This document shows, in pieces, positions 1 through 11,085 of a stretch of 55,316 bases of DNA; positions within the stretch are counted from its first letter, which is position 1, and each line of letters begins with the position of its first letter. The stretch is taken from contig BATO01000036.1 of assembly GCA_000474255.1 (NCBI GenBank), forward strand, positions 1 to 55,316, given 5' to 3'. The notes under the pieces were generated by a model. It had not been told where the DNA came from. It saw nothing but the letters and a program-made list of their open reading frames with translations, and searched no databases. A program made the position numbers and the translations under genes. Source of the stretch: Aquipseudomonas alcaligenes MRY13-0052. Lineage in GTDB: Bacteria > Pseudomonadota > Gammaproteobacteria > Pseudomonadales > Pseudomonadaceae.

Positions 1-503
1 AGCTCCAGTACATCCAGGGGGATTTCGATATGCACCGGGCGGGGCCGGGCGCAGCGGAACAGGGCGAAGGCCCGGGCCAGCACTTCCGGCAGCTCCGCAG
101 GGCGCTGCAGGGTGTGGCTGAAGGCACAGACGCCGGCGACCATGGCGCGCTGGTCCGGCAGCTCGTGGAGGAAGCCGTGGCCCAGGCGCTGGTGCTCGCG
201 GCGGCTGGTGGTGGAGATCACCAGCATCGGCACCGAGTCGGCATAGGCCTGGCCCATGGCGGTGAGGATGTTGGTCATGCCCGGGCCGGTGATGATGAAG
301 CACACCCCCGGCTTGCCGCTGGCACGGGCGTAACCGTCGGCCATGAAGCCGGCACCCTGTTCGTGGCGCGGGCTGATATGACGCAGGCGACTGCCGTCGA
401 GGCCGCGATAGAGCTCCACCGTGTGCACGCCGGGGATGCCGAAAACGGTCTCCACGCCATAGCCTTCGAGCAACTGGACGAGCGCCTGGGCGCAACTGGT
501 CAT
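1..503 (-). CDS. AruI-like thiamine-diphosphate decarboxylase, 5' part only
   Basis: This is the first ~167 codons of a thiamine-diphosphate enzyme of the acetolactate synthase / 2-oxoacid decarboxylase superfamily; the gene leaves the window on its 3' side. The visible part is the N-terminal PYR domain. It has the start MTSCAQALVQLLEGYGVE, the segment FGIPGVHTVELYRGL, and RHEQGAGFMADGYAR, where the Glu is the residue that activates the cofactor. The pattern resembles AruI, the 5-guanidino-2-oxopentanoate decarboxylase of the arginine transaminase pathway, more than biosynthetic IlvB. The ATG is preceded by an AGAGG. It is divergent from a broken LysR gene, its likely regulator. Substrate is inferred from resemblance only. 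Confidence 0.8.
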   Translation of the reverse strand, partial: MTSCAQALVQLLEGYGVETVFGIPGVHTVELYRGLDGSRLRHISPRHEQGAGFMADGYARASGKPGVCFIITGPGMTNILTAMGQAYADSVPMLVISTTSRREHQRLGHGFLHELPDQRAMVAGVCAFSHTLQRPAELPEVLARAFALFRCARPRPVHIEIPLDVLE

Positions 504-690
504 GCGAGCACCTCTTGTTATGGGTATGGGCTCCCGACGCAGGGCCGGAGGGCAAGCCGGGCCAAAAAGCGCGGCGGAATGGCCCCCAGTATTGGTGAAT
601 CTCGCGCTACAACAATCGAATTGTTTTTGCCGTATTGTTCAATTCAGCTCAACATTCAAACCCCTGGCCACGCTCCCGGAAGGAGACCCC
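504..690. promoter_or_regulatory. Divergent intergenic region with candidate LysR operator
   Basis: This AT-richer gap separates two divergent genes. It contains ATTGTT twice as a direct repeat (620-625 and 634-639) and GAATTG/CAATTC as an inverted pair (618-623 and 640-645). Such clustered half-sites between a LysR gene and its divergent target fit an operator. No convincing -35/-10 pair could be assigned. Confidence 0.4.
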
Positions 691-1620
691 ATGCGCTTCC
701 CCTCGATGACCGCCATTCGCGCGCTGGACGCCATCGCCCGGCTGGGCAGCGTCTCCGCCGCCGCCCGCGAGCTGAGCCTCACCCGCAGCGCCATCAGCCA
801 CCAGGTCAGCAGCCTGGAGCAGAGCCTCGGCTTCGCCCTGACCGAGCGCATCGGCCGCGGCATCGGCCTCACCTACCAGGGCGTGCGCTACGCCCGGGAA
901 GTGCACCGGGCGCTCTCCACGCTTCAGGAGGCGGCCCTGGGGCTCGACGAGCAGCAGGTCTCCGGCCGGCTCTGCGTGAGCTGCAACCCGGGCTTCGCCA
1001 CCTACTGACTGTGCCACCACATCGGCGCCTTCCACCGCCAATACCCCCAGGTGCAGTTGCAGGTGATCTCGCCCCGGGCGCCAGACGACACCAGCAACAC
1101 CAGTGCCGACCTGTTCATCGCCTACGGCATCGGCGACTGGCCGGACCAGTGGGTGGAGCAGATCGTCGCGCTGCGCTTCTTCCCGGTGTGCAGCCCGCGC
1201 CTGATCAACGCCCAGGGCGGGCTCAAGAGCCCCCAGGAACTGGGTGCCCTGCCCTTGCTGCATATGAACGATCACACCGACTGGCGGGTTTGGCTGGCCA
1301 CGGCGGGCGCCTCGAACATCGACGCCTCCACCGGCATCGTCTTCTCCGATGCCCACTGCGCGCAGTCGGCCTGCATCGCCGCCCAGGGCGTGGCAATCGG
1401 CGACAACCTGCTCAGTGGCGACGCCCTGGCCCGTGGACTGCTGGTGCGCCCCTTCGAAACCAGCATCGACTCCCACCGCGGCTATTACCTGGTGGCCGAC
1501 CCACTGAAAGCCGAACGGCCTGCCGTGCAGGCCTTCAGCAACTGGGTGAAGCACCAACTGCAGGTCAGTATCCCGGGGCTGAAGAAACGCAATGACGCGC
1601 TGCTGGATCACGCCCGCTGA
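691..1620 (+). pseudogene. LysR-type (GcvA-like) regulator interrupted by an in-frame TGA
   Basis: Read through one stop, this is a complete ~309-residue LysR regulator. It starts at an ATG behind GGAAGGAG with MRFPSMTAIRALDAIARLGS and an N-terminal winged HTH (SVSAAARELSLTRSAISHQV), followed by a substrate-binding domain. The frame is cut by TGA at 1006-1008 after ...CNPGFATY and resumes immediately, in the same frame, with LCHHIGAFHRQYPQVQLQV. LysR proteins of this group normally have an aromatic residue there, so a TGG-to-TGA change is the simplest explanation. The truncated product (~105 residues) would keep the DNA-binding half only. It was presumably the regulator of the divergent AruI-like gene. 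Confidence 0.85.
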
Positions 1621-1674
1621 GGCAGGCCGGGGCACAGGGGGAGGCGCAGCGGTTGCGCGGGATGGGCGGGCGGG

Positions 1675-2382
1675 TTACCAGAGCACCGAGGACAAGAACA
1701 CCTGCCCGATCACCTGGATTCCGGCCAGGGGGCGCTCTTCGTCGGGGTATTCCTCGCGCTTGTAGCTGCGCAAGCGGATCTGCCCGGCCGGAAGGCGGTG
1801 CAGGACCTTGATCCTCAGCATGCCCTCGTCGACCAGGGCATAGACCTTGCCATCCACCACCTCGCAACGCCCACGGTCGATGCCGAGGACCGCGCCGTCG
1901 GGAAAGACGGGTTCCATGCTGTCGCCGCTGACGATGACGCAGGCCACCTGTTCCGGTTCTATCTGGCGCTGCTTCAAGGCATGTCGGCTGAAGCGAATTC
2001 CCGAGTAGTCCAATTCCTCCAGCGCGGAGGCCGGGTCCGGATCGCCCTCGGCCTCGCGCAGCAGCGGAAGCTCGATCTCGTACTCGTAGCGGGATGAATC
2101 CGATTCTCTGATGGTCATAGGGGCCACGCCATCCGGGGCGTCTGCGTCCTGCCTGCCATCGTCGGGCGCCATGGACGACTGCACGGCCTGCCCGCCGATG
2201 CTCAGCGGAGGCATGTGCAGCGCGCCGAGTATCTGGTTGATCCGGTTCAGCCCGGGCTCCCGGCGCCCTCCCAGCCAGTGCGCCACGGCGCCCTGGGTCA
2301 CGTGCAGGCGTTCGGCCAGTTGCTCCTGGGTGACACCGAGATCTTTCATCCTGGCCTTGGCCAGCAGGTTCCATTTCTTCAT
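1675..2382 (-). CDS. Phage-type XRE/S24 repressor (LexA/CI-like)
   Basis: A 235-residue two-domain repressor. Residues ~16-54 form a Cro/CI helix-turn-helix (VTQEQLAERLHVTQGAVAHW). The C-terminal domain is an S24 LexA-type fold with the nucleophile in SGDSMEP (Ser155) and the general base in LRIKVLH (Lys192); the 37-residue spacing equals that of LexA Ser119/Lys156. No Ala-Gly or Cys-Gly cleavage dipeptide is visible between the HTH and Ser155, so self-cleavage is doubtful. The chosen ATG has no Shine-Dalgarno in front of it, which would fit a leaderless mRNA like that of lambda cI. No phage structural genes lie nearby. It could regulate itself and the downstream-facing gene at 2742. Confidence 0.85.
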   Translation of the reverse strand: MKKWNLLAKARMKDLGVTQEQLAERLHVTQGAVAHWLGGRREPGLNRINQILGALHMPPLSIGGQAVQSSMAPDDGRQDADAPDGVAPMTIRESDSSRYEYEIELPLLREAEGDPDPASALEELDYSGIRFSRHALKQRQIEPEQVACVIVSGDSMEPVFPDGAVLGIDRGRCEVVDGKVYALVDEGMLRIKVLHRLPAGQIRLRSYKREEYPDEERPLAGIQVIGQVFLSSVLW

Positions 2383-2741
2383 GGGCGCGACATTACGCGC
2401 CGTATTGCCGGCGGCCAGTAACCCAATGTAATACAGGCTATAGGACGTAATTACTATATGTAGTATGCGCCCCCAGGGCACTCCTTTGCGCCAGCGTTCG
2501 GACGCCACTCCGACGGTGGCTCGCGGGATGCCCCGGGTTTCCCTCCCTCCGCCCGAGCGCGCGACCATGATCCACTTGTGGCCCGGCCGCCAGAACGGCC
2601 AAGCGCCAGGAAGAGCGCAGGCCGTCGGCTCGGTCCAATGGCCCCCACATGGACGCGCAGGGCGGGGGGAGGTTTTTCACGTGCTATCGACCCGGATGGG
2701 CAGGTGCCCGAAGGCACCCTCGCGCAATAAGGAGATGCGAC
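2383..2741. promoter_or_regulatory. 359-base intergenic region between repressor and small gene
   Basis: The part nearest the repressor (2420-2470) is AT-rich and carries a short palindrome listed separately. The rest is GC-rich without a recognisable gene. A short hairpin (GGTGCC-cgaa-GGCACC) lies near 2706-2719, just before the AAGGAG ribosome site of the next gene. Confidence 0.5.
2452..2465. promoter_or_regulatory. Candidate repressor operator, inverted repeat TACTA-N4-TAGTA
   Basis: A 5-base inverted repeat around TATG lies in the AT-rich stretch about 70 bases upstream of the repressor ATG. It is the clearest dyad between the repressor and its divergent neighbour. The repressor-operator assignment is inference. 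Confidence 0.35.
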
Positions 2742-3014
2742 ATGCAGTTTCAACTCACCGTTCTATGCCTCGGTATCTATCGTCACGTCGTCGAGGGGCA
2801 GGACCAGTGTTATGCGGTCATCGCCAGGCAGCCTGAGAACGAGGATGAGCGTGACCAGCACCGGGGCTACCTGGTGCAGCAGGTGACCGCCGAACCCCGC
2901 CTGTTCGAGCAGATGACCTGGCTGAATGCCCCGGCCACGCTGAGTTTCCTCTGCACCATCAGCGCAGAACCCGGCAGCCACTACCGGCCGCACCTGCTGG
3001 GCCTCTGCCACTGA
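2742..3014 (+). CDS. Small uncharacterised protein, divergent from S24 repressor
   Basis: A 90-residue protein that I do not recognise. It starts at an ATG with a good AAGGAGA ribosome site seven bases upstream and reads MQFQLTVLCLGIYRHVVEG. There is no clear signal peptide or membrane segment; the composition is that of a soluble mixed alpha/beta protein rich in charged residues (PENEDERDQH) with three Cys. Coding statistics (third-position GC, good RBS, no competing ORF) support a real gene. Its position opposite a phage-type repressor suggests a regulated accessory function. Confidence 0.65.
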   Translation: MQFQLTVLCLGIYRHVVEGQDQCYAVIARQPENEDERDQHRGYLVQQVTAEPRLFEQMTWLNAPATLSFLCTISAEPGSHYRPHLLGLCH

Positions 3015-3080
3015 GCGTCGCCCTGGCCGGCAAGGAAGGCAGGGCGCCAAGCGGCGCTGGTTTGACAGCTTCGGGCGCAT

Positions 3081-3105
3081 TCACGGAAGCTGCGTGCTTC
3101 CGTGA
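3081..3105. repeat. Perfect 10-base inverted repeat upstream of multihaem gene
   Basis: TCACGGAAGC and GCTTCCGTGA flank a 5-base loop (TGCGT), an uninterrupted hairpin of 10 pairs. It lies 26 bases before the preferred start of the cytochrome gene and 66 bases after the previous stop. No T-run follows on either strand, so it is not a canonical terminator. It may be an operator or an mRNA 5' stem-loop. Confidence 0.6.
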
Positions 3106-3131
3106 GTCCATGCACCACAGCGGACGTCTGC

Positions 3132-5456
3132 ATGCCGAAACACCCGAACGCCCCCGATTCCCCCGCGAGTCCGCCCAGCCGCCCCAGTTACGTCCTGCCC
3201 GTGCTCGCCGCCCTGCTGTTGCTGGTGGGCCTGGGCGGCTGGCTGTGGGTGCAGGGCGGCAAGCCCTACGTGCCGACGCGGGGCCCGGGGCCGAGCCTGG
3301 CGGACCAGGGGCCGGCGCAGATGGTCGACGAGCAGCAATGCGGTACCTGCCACGCGCCCCAGGCGAAGGCCTGGAAGGGCTCGCACCATCAGCTGGCGAT
3401 GCAGGACGCCTCGCCGCGCTCGGTGCAGGGGGACTTCGACGACGCCCGCTTCGAGGCCGAAGGGGAAAGCACGCGCTTCTTCCGCAAGGACGACGGCTAC
3501 TGGGTCAACACCCCCGGCCCCGACGGCCATCCGGCGGACTTCAAGGTGGCCTACGCCTTTGGCGTGGAGCCGCTGCAGCAGTACCTGCTGGAACTCCCCG
3601 GCGGGCGCCTGCAGGCCTTCGGCATCGCCTGGGATACGCAGAAGAAGGCCTGGTTCCACCTCGCCTCCGGCCAGGGCATCGACTTCCGCAACCCGCAGCA
3701 CTGGAGCAAGCCGTCGCAGAACGCCAACTTCCAGTGCATCGACTGCCATAGCACCGGCTACGTCCGTGGCTATGACGACGCCACCGGTACCTACGCCAGC
3801 CACTGGGCCGCCCCCGGCGTCGGCTGCCAGGCCTGCCACGGCCCGGCCTCCCTGCACCTGGAATGGGCGCGTTTCAAGGGCCTGCACTCCCAGGCCGGCT
3901 TCACCCTGGACCTGGCCCGCACCAGCAACCGCCTGCAGGTGGAAACCTGCGCCCGCTGCCACGCCCGCCGCGTGCCCCTGGATGGTGACCACGCCTTCGG
4001 CAAGCGCCTGATGGACGACTACCTGCCCAGCGCGCTGACCCGCGAGCTGTACGAGCTGGACGGCAAATTCAAGGAGCAGGTCTACGAGTACGGCTCCTTC
4101 ACCCAGAGCCGCATGTACGCGCGCGGGCTCAGCTGCAGCACCTGCCACGACCCCCACAGCGGCGGCGTGCGGGTGGAGGGCAACGGCCTCTGCACCCAGT
4201 GCCACAACCCCAGCGGCAAGAGCACCGTGGCCGGCATCGACGACAGGGGCCTGAAGGCACGCGACTACGAGGCCCCCGAACACCTGCACCATACCGCCGG
4301 GCAACCCGGCTCCCAGTGCGTGGACTGCCACATGCCGGGCAAGACGCTGCTGGGCAACGACTACCGCCACGACCACGGCTTCAGCCTGCCCAACCCGGGC
4401 CGCGCGCTGAAGCTGGGCACCCCCGATGCCTGCCTGGGCTGCCACAAGGATGTCGCCGGCCAGGCCGTGGCCGAGCAGTTCGAACACTGGTACGCCCAGG
4501 GCAAGGACCCGGCACCCCGCTACGACGAGAGCCTGGCGCTGATCCGCAACGGCCGCCCGGGCGCCTCGCGGGCCTTGTTCCAGCAACTGGAGCGTGGCGA
4601 CCTGCCGGCCATCCGCCGCGCCACCCTGCTCGCCGAGCTGCCCGGCTACCCCAGCGAGCGCGCGCTGAACCTGGCCGCCAACGACCTCAACCACGCCGCG
4701 CCCCAGGTACGCGAAGCGGCGGTGCGCGCGGTCAACGCCCTGTTGCCGCCCGAGCAGCGCCGCGACCTGCTGGCGCCCTTGCTCACCGACCCGGTGCGGG
4801 CCGTGCGCATCATCGCCGCCCGTGGCCTGCTGGGCATGGGCAGCACCGGCCTGGGCAACTACGAGAAGGCCTGGGACAAAGCCATCGCCGAATACGAGGC
4901 GGTACAACTGAGCCTGGCCGAGCGCGCCGAAGCCAACCTCAACCTGGCGTCCCTCTACCAGGGCAACGGCCGCGCCGACCAGGTAGAAGGGCGCCTGCGC
5001 ACCGCCATCGAACGCGACCCCGACTTCCTCCCCGCGCGGGTCGCCCTGGTGCAATGGCTCGACGCCAACTACCGCTGGGAAGAGGGCCAGAAGGTGCTGG
5101 CCGAGGCGCTGCGCGAACACCCCGAGGCAGCCCTGCTGCACCACGCCCAGGGGCAGGCGGCCCTGCGCAAGGGGGAGCGCCAGGCCGCCATCGCCGCGTT
5201 CCGCGAAGCGGTGCGCCTGGAACCCGGCAACGCCCGCTACGGCCACGCCCTGGCGGCCGCGCTGCACGATGACGGCAAGCTGGAGGAAGCCTGCCGCCGC
5301 CTGGAGCTGGTATTGGAGAGCAACCCCGTCAACCGCGAGGCACGCCTGGCGCTGATCGGCTACTGGCGCGAAGCGGGGCAGATCCAGAAGGTGCAGGCCC
5401 TGCTCGCCGAGCTGGAGCAGCTCAACCCCGACGACCCGGCGCTGAAGCGGGAATAG
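3132..5456 (+). CDS. Membrane-anchored octahaem c-type cytochrome with TPR tail
   Basis: A 774-residue protein. A single N-terminal membrane segment (residues ~20-40, YVLPVLAALLLLVGLGGWLW) would place the rest in the periplasm. Eight CXXCH haem sites follow at residues ~70, 202, 232, 273, 335, 354, 396 and 434 (CGTCH, CIDCH, CQACH, CARCH, CSTCH, CTQCH, CVDCH, CLGCH). After residue ~460 there is a helical HEAT-like stretch and then TPR-like repeats (~600-770, e.g. ALREHPEAALLHHAQGQAAL). The haem half resembles cytochrome c554/nitrite-reductase-type multihaem proteins; no substrate can be assigned. The start is uncertain: an in-frame GTG at 3102 lies inside the upstream hairpin, and ATG 3132 has no strong RBS. 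Confidence 0.85.
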   Translation: MPKHPNAPDSPASPPSRPSYVLPVLAALLLLVGLGGWLWVQGGKPYVPTRGPGPSLADQGPAQMVDEQQCGTCHAPQAKAWKGSHHQLAMQDASPRSVQGDFDDARFEAEGESTRFFRKDDGYWVNTPGPDGHPADFKVAYAFGVEPLQQYLLELPGGRLQAFGIAWDTQKKAWFHLASGQGIDFRNPQHWSKPSQNANFQCIDCHSTGYVRGYDDATGTYASHWAAPGVGCQACHGPASLHLEWARFKGLHSQAGFTLDLARTSNRLQVETCARCHARRVPLDGDHAFGKRLMDDYLPSALTRELYELDGKFKEQVYEYGSFTQSRMYARGLSCSTCHDPHSGGVRVEGNGLCTQCHNPSGKSTVAGIDDRGLKARDYEAPEHLHHTAGQPGSQCVDCHMPGKTLLGNDYRHDHGFSLPNPGRALKLGTPDACLGCHKDVAGQAVAEQFEHWYAQGKDPAPRYDESLALIRNGRPGASRALFQQLERGDLPAIRRATLLAELPGYPSERALNLAANDLNHAAPQVREAAVRAVNALLPPEQRRDLLAPLLTDPVRAVRIIAARGLLGMGSTGLGNYEKAWDKAIAEYEAVQLSLAERAEANLNLASLYQGNGRADQVEGRLRTAIERDPDFLPARVALVQWLDANYRWEEGQKVLAEALREHPEAALLHHAQGQAALRKGERQAAIAAFREAVRLEPGNARYGHALAAALHDDGKLEEACRRLELVLESNPVNREARLALIGYWREAGQIQKVQALLAELEQLNPDDPALKRE

Positions 5457-5584
5457 CGGCCGCCGGGCCGAACCACTGGCCAGCTGCCATGACCGGTCGG
5501 CGGCCACTTGGCCTGTATACGGAACTCCCCGGGGCCGCCCGGAATCTCAGTTGCAGGTCCCCCACAACAACCTGGAGTCATCCC

Positions 5585-5887
5585 ATGCGTACCACAGTAG
5601 CTGCCGCTGTCATCGCCCTGGCCGCCATCCCTGCTGGCTCGGCCATGGCGGATACCTTCTGGCGCAACGTGCTGTCCTCCGGCGCCACCACCGCCTCCAC
5701 CTACGTGACCTTCAAGGACCACAAGCTGATCGTCGCCGCCCGCGAAGATGCCAGCAGCTTCGTCGCCAGCGACGGCGCCATCCGTGGCCCCTTCCTGGAA
5801 GCAGCGCTGAAGCAGGTGCGTGCCGACAACCCCGGCATCCAGGCCAGCGACGAGGAACTGGCGACCGCCATCCTCGCCAACGAATAA
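5585..5887 (+). CDS. DUF2388 exported protein
   Basis: A 100-residue Pseudomonas-type protein with a cleavable signal peptide (MRTTVAAAVIALAAIPAGSAMA, cleavage after AMA). The mature part has the DUF2388 hallmarks KLIVAAREDASSFVASDG and IRGPFLEAALKQVR. Function is unknown; the family is small, periplasmic or secreted and commonly found in several copies in pseudomonads. A TGGAG precedes the ATG, and a strong terminator follows, so it appears to end the transcription unit begun by the cytochrome gene. Confidence 0.85.
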   Translation: MRTTVAAAVIALAAIPAGSAMADTFWRNVLSSGATTASTYVTFKDHKLIVAAREDASSFVASDGAIRGPFLEAALKQVRADNPGIQASDEELATAILANE

Positions 5888-5936
5888 AGGGAAACCCGCA
5901 GGCGCGGGCGCTTGCAGCGCGGCATGGAATGCATCG

Positions 5937-5972
5937 AGGGCCCCCAGCCCGGCCAGGTTGGGGGCCCTTTCT
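5937..5972 (+). terminator. Rho-independent terminator after DUF2388 gene
   Basis: A perfect 10-base stem, AGGGCCCCCA (5937-5946) with TGGGGGCCCT (5959-5968), is followed by TTCTT. Confidence 0.85.
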
Positions 5973-6109
5973 TGTCCGGGGTTCGAAAGCGCTACCCAGG
6001 CCGCATCCAGTGAACGCCGGGCTTGCGGGAAGTCCGGCGCTCGGGCACAACCTTCCTGCCGGCGTCACCGCTACCGGCCCCCTTCTTCTCACCTACAAGG
6101 ACGTCCCCC

Positions 6110-6334
6110 ATGGGTAACCCCATCCCCACGCTGAAGATCGTGCTGATCCTGATGATCGTCATCGACCTGTTCTGGTTCAGCGAGCGCGTGCTTTCCCTGA
6201 TCGACTTCAGCGTCTTCGATTTCCTCCCGTCCAAGCTGATCAGCGTCGTCGGCCTGGCCAGCAGCCTGCTGCTGATCGTCTTCAACGTACTGCTGATCGG
6301 CCTGCTCGGACGCCTGCAGCTCAAGGCCGAATAA
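6110..6334 (+). CDS. Small two-helix membrane protein
   Basis: A 74-residue hydrophobic protein, MGNPIPTLKIVLILMIVIDL..., with two predicted membrane segments (about residues 8-30 and 40-67) separated by a short acidic/aromatic loop. An AAGGA lies before the ATG. I do not recognise the family. It stands alone between the terminator of the upstream unit and the convergent gcvP gene. Confidence 0.6.
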   Translation: MGNPIPTLKIVLILMIVIDLFWFSERVLSLIDFSVFDFLPSKLISVVGLASSLLLIVFNVLLIGLLGRLQLKAE

Positions 6335-6379
6335 CCCAGCGCGCGGGAGCGACTGCTGGGCACCTCTAAAAGAGATGCT

Positions 6380-9247
<2,868 letters not shown>

Positions 9248-9301
9248 GGGATCGGCCTCTGGAAATGGCCCAATAAGCTTAGGCAAGCATTTCCAGGATG
9301 G

Positions 9302-9329
9302 CCGGCCGGCTGGTCGGAGGACCGGCCGG
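9302..9329. repeat. Paired CCGGCCGG palindromes in the gcvH-gcvP gap
   Basis: The self-complementary octamer CCGGCCGG occurs twice, separated by 12 bases, so the two copies can pair as a GC-only stem in the 129-base gap between gcvH and gcvP. It may act as a processing or attenuation hairpin; no T-run follows. Confidence 0.4.
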
Positions 9330-9376
9330 AGGGGCATCGGCCGCCACCCCGGGCGGGGCGGCGAGCCGCTGTAGCG

Positions 9377-9766
9377 TCAGGCGTCGGAGTCGGCGGATGC
9401 CTTGTAGGCGGCGGCGTCCAGCAGCTTGTCCAGCTCGGCGGTGTTGGCCGGCTTGAGCTTGAAGAACCAGGCGCCGTAGGGATCGTTGTTGACCTCTTCA
9501 GGGGAGTCGGTCAGCAGCTGGTTGACGGCGATCACCTCACCGGAAACCGGCGAGTAGATGTCGGAAGCGGCTTTCACCGACTCGACGACACCGGCTTCCT
9601 GGCCCGCAGCCAGGGTCTTGCCGACATCCGGCAGCTCGACGAAGACCACGTCGCCCAGGGCTTCCTGGGCATGGTCGGAAATGCCCACGGTAACGCTGCC
9701 ATCGGCTTCCAGGCGGGCCCACTCGTGGCTGGGGGCGTAACGCAGATCGGCGGGGATATTGCTCAT
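9377..9766 (-). CDS. gcvH: Glycine cleavage system H protein
   Basis: A 129-residue lipoyl carrier that shuttles the aminomethyl intermediate between GcvP, GcvT and lipoamide dehydrogenase. The lipoylated lysine is in [14 protein letters not shown] (Lys65), preceded by the typical [12 protein letters not shown]. The start follows a good GGAGCCTG ribosome site. It lies 46 bases downstream of gcvT and 129 bases upstream of gcvP. Confidence 0.98.
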   Translation of the reverse strand: MSNIPADLRYAPSHEWARLEADGSVTVGISDHAQEALGDVVFVELPDVGKTLAAGQEAGVVESVKAASDIYSPVSGEVIAVNQLLTDSPEEVNNDPYGAWFFKLKPANTAELDKLLDAAAYKASADSDA

Positions 9767-9812
9767 TGTTCAGGCTCCTCAAGGACGGCGGCGGTCGGCC
9801 CGCCAGGAAAAT

Positions 9813-10895
9813 TTAGATCAAGGCTTTGCCATTGCGTACAAAGTTCGGCTGGACGACGCGAACCGGGTACCACTTACCGCGAATTTCCACTTCGGCGCGC
9901 TCGCAGGTCCCCGCCGGCAGGCGGGCCAGGGCGATGGACTTGCCCAGGGTGGGCGAGAAGCTGCCACTGGTGATTTCACCGTCGCCCACGCCTTCCACCC
10001 GCACCACCTGGTGGGCACGCAGCACGCCGCGCTCCTCCAGCACCAGGCCGACCAGCTTGGGCTGGGCACCACCGGCGCGCTGGGCCTCCAGCACGTCACG
10101 GCCGATGAAGTCGCGGCCGGCGGGATCCCAGGCGATGGTCCAGGCCAGGTTCGAGGCCAGGGGCGAATTGTCTTCGTCCATGTCCTGGCCATAGAGGTTC
10201 AGGCCCGCTTCCAGGCGCAGGGTGTCGCGGGCGCCGAGGCCGATGGGCGCGATACCGGCGCCCACCAGCTCGTTGAGGAAGCCGGCCGCCTGGTCACGGG
10301 GCAGCATGATTTCCAGGCCATCCTCGCCGGTGTAACCGGTGCGGGCGATGAACCAGTCGCCCTCGGGCAGGCCCTGGAAGGGCTTGAGTTCGTGGATCAG
10401 GGAGGCGCGGGCGCTGCTCACCAGCTCGGCGGTGCGGTGGCGCGCGGCGGGGCCCTGGATGGCAAGCATGGCCAGTTCACTGCGCTCGTCGAGGCGCACG
10501 TCGAAGCCGTCGGCCTGCTTGTGCATCCAGGCCAGGTCCTTGTCGCGGGTGGCAGCGTTGACCACCAGGCGGTAGCCGCTGGTGGTGAGGTAGACGATGA
10601 GGTCGTCGACCACGCCGCCAAGCTCGTTGAGCATCGCGCTGTAGAGGGCTTTGCCGGGGGTCTTGAGGCGCTCGACGTCGTTGCTCAGCAGGCGCTGGAG
10701 ATAGGCCTGGGCCTGGCTGCCGGCTACGTCCACCACCGTCATGTGGGACACATCGAAGACGCCGCAATCGGTCCGCACCTGATGGTGCTCATCGACTTGC
10801 GAGCCGTAGTGCAGCGGCATGTCCCAGCCGCCGAAATCGACCATCTTGGCCCCCAACGCCAGGTGCAGATCGTAGAGGGGGGTACGCTGTCCCAT
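9813..10895 (-). CDS. gcvT: Aminomethyltransferase, T-protein
   Basis: The 360-residue T-protein releases ammonia from the GcvH-bound intermediate and transfers the methylene group to tetrahydrofolate. Recognisable features are [30 protein letters not shown] at the N-terminus (given only in part here as a motif), CGVFDVSHM, and [13 protein letters not shown] in the folate-binding region. The ATG has an AAGGAGA ribosome site. It is the first gene of the operon. I found no glycine-riboswitch-like structure in the 190-base leader. Confidence 0.97.
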   Translation of the reverse strand: MGQRTPLYDLHLALGAKMVDFGGWDMPLHYGSQVDEHHQVRTDCGVFDVSHMTVVDVAGSQAQAYLQRLLSNDVERLKTPGKALYSAMLNELGGVVDDLIVYLTTSGYRLVVNAATRDKDLAWMHKQADGFDVRLDERSELAMLAIQGPAARHRTAELVSSARASLIHELKPFQGLPEGDWFIARTGYTGEDGLEIMLPRDQAAGFLNELVGAGIAPIGLGARDTLRLEAGLNLYGQDMDEDNSPLASNLAWTIAWDPAGRDFIGRDVLEAQRAGGAQPKLVGLVLEERGVLRAHQVVRVEGVGDGEITSGSFSPTLGKSIALARLPAGTCERAEVEIRGKWYPVRVVQPNFVRNGKALI

Positions 10896-11024
10896 GGGTT
10901 TCTCCTTCCGGGCTTGGCGAAGATGCGGACGGGCGCTGGAACCCTTGTCGGGCCTGGCTTTCCGTGGCCTCGACGGCAGGTCGTGACGCCCTTTCAAGCA
11001 GACGCGCCGCAACGAATGGCGCGC

Positions 11025-11030
11025 ATTGTA
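11025..11030 (-). promoter_or_regulatory. Candidate -10 box for the gcv operon
   Basis: On the minus strand the gap upstream of gcvT contains TACAAT, a good sigma-70 -10 element, about 130 bases before the gcvT ATG. The hexamer 17 bases upstream (TGTCCA) is a poor -35, so an activator may be needed. Confidence 0.35.
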
Positions 11031-11085
11031 GCCGCAAGGCGGAAGACTGGACACCCGACGGCTGACCCAGCGGTCACGTCATGTT

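Noticed and set aside
1-503. Biosynthetic acetolactate synthase IlvB/IlvI
   Set aside because: No ilvH-type small subunit is visible next to it and the visible motifs fit the AruI group better; the missing 3' part prevents a firm decision.
1675-3014. Prophage or pyocin island
   Set aside because: Only a repressor and one small gene are present; no integrase, lysis, tail or att repeats.
3081-5507. Long antisense reading frame opposite the cytochrome gene
   Set aside because: It is the mirror of a strongly coding gene with eight haem motifs; high GC makes such long shadow frames common. Low-complexity Val/Ala/Gly/Gln composition.
10896-11085. Glycine riboswitch upstream of gcvT
   Set aside because: I could not find the paired aptamer cores or a downstream expression platform; the leader looks unstructured apart from a -10 box.
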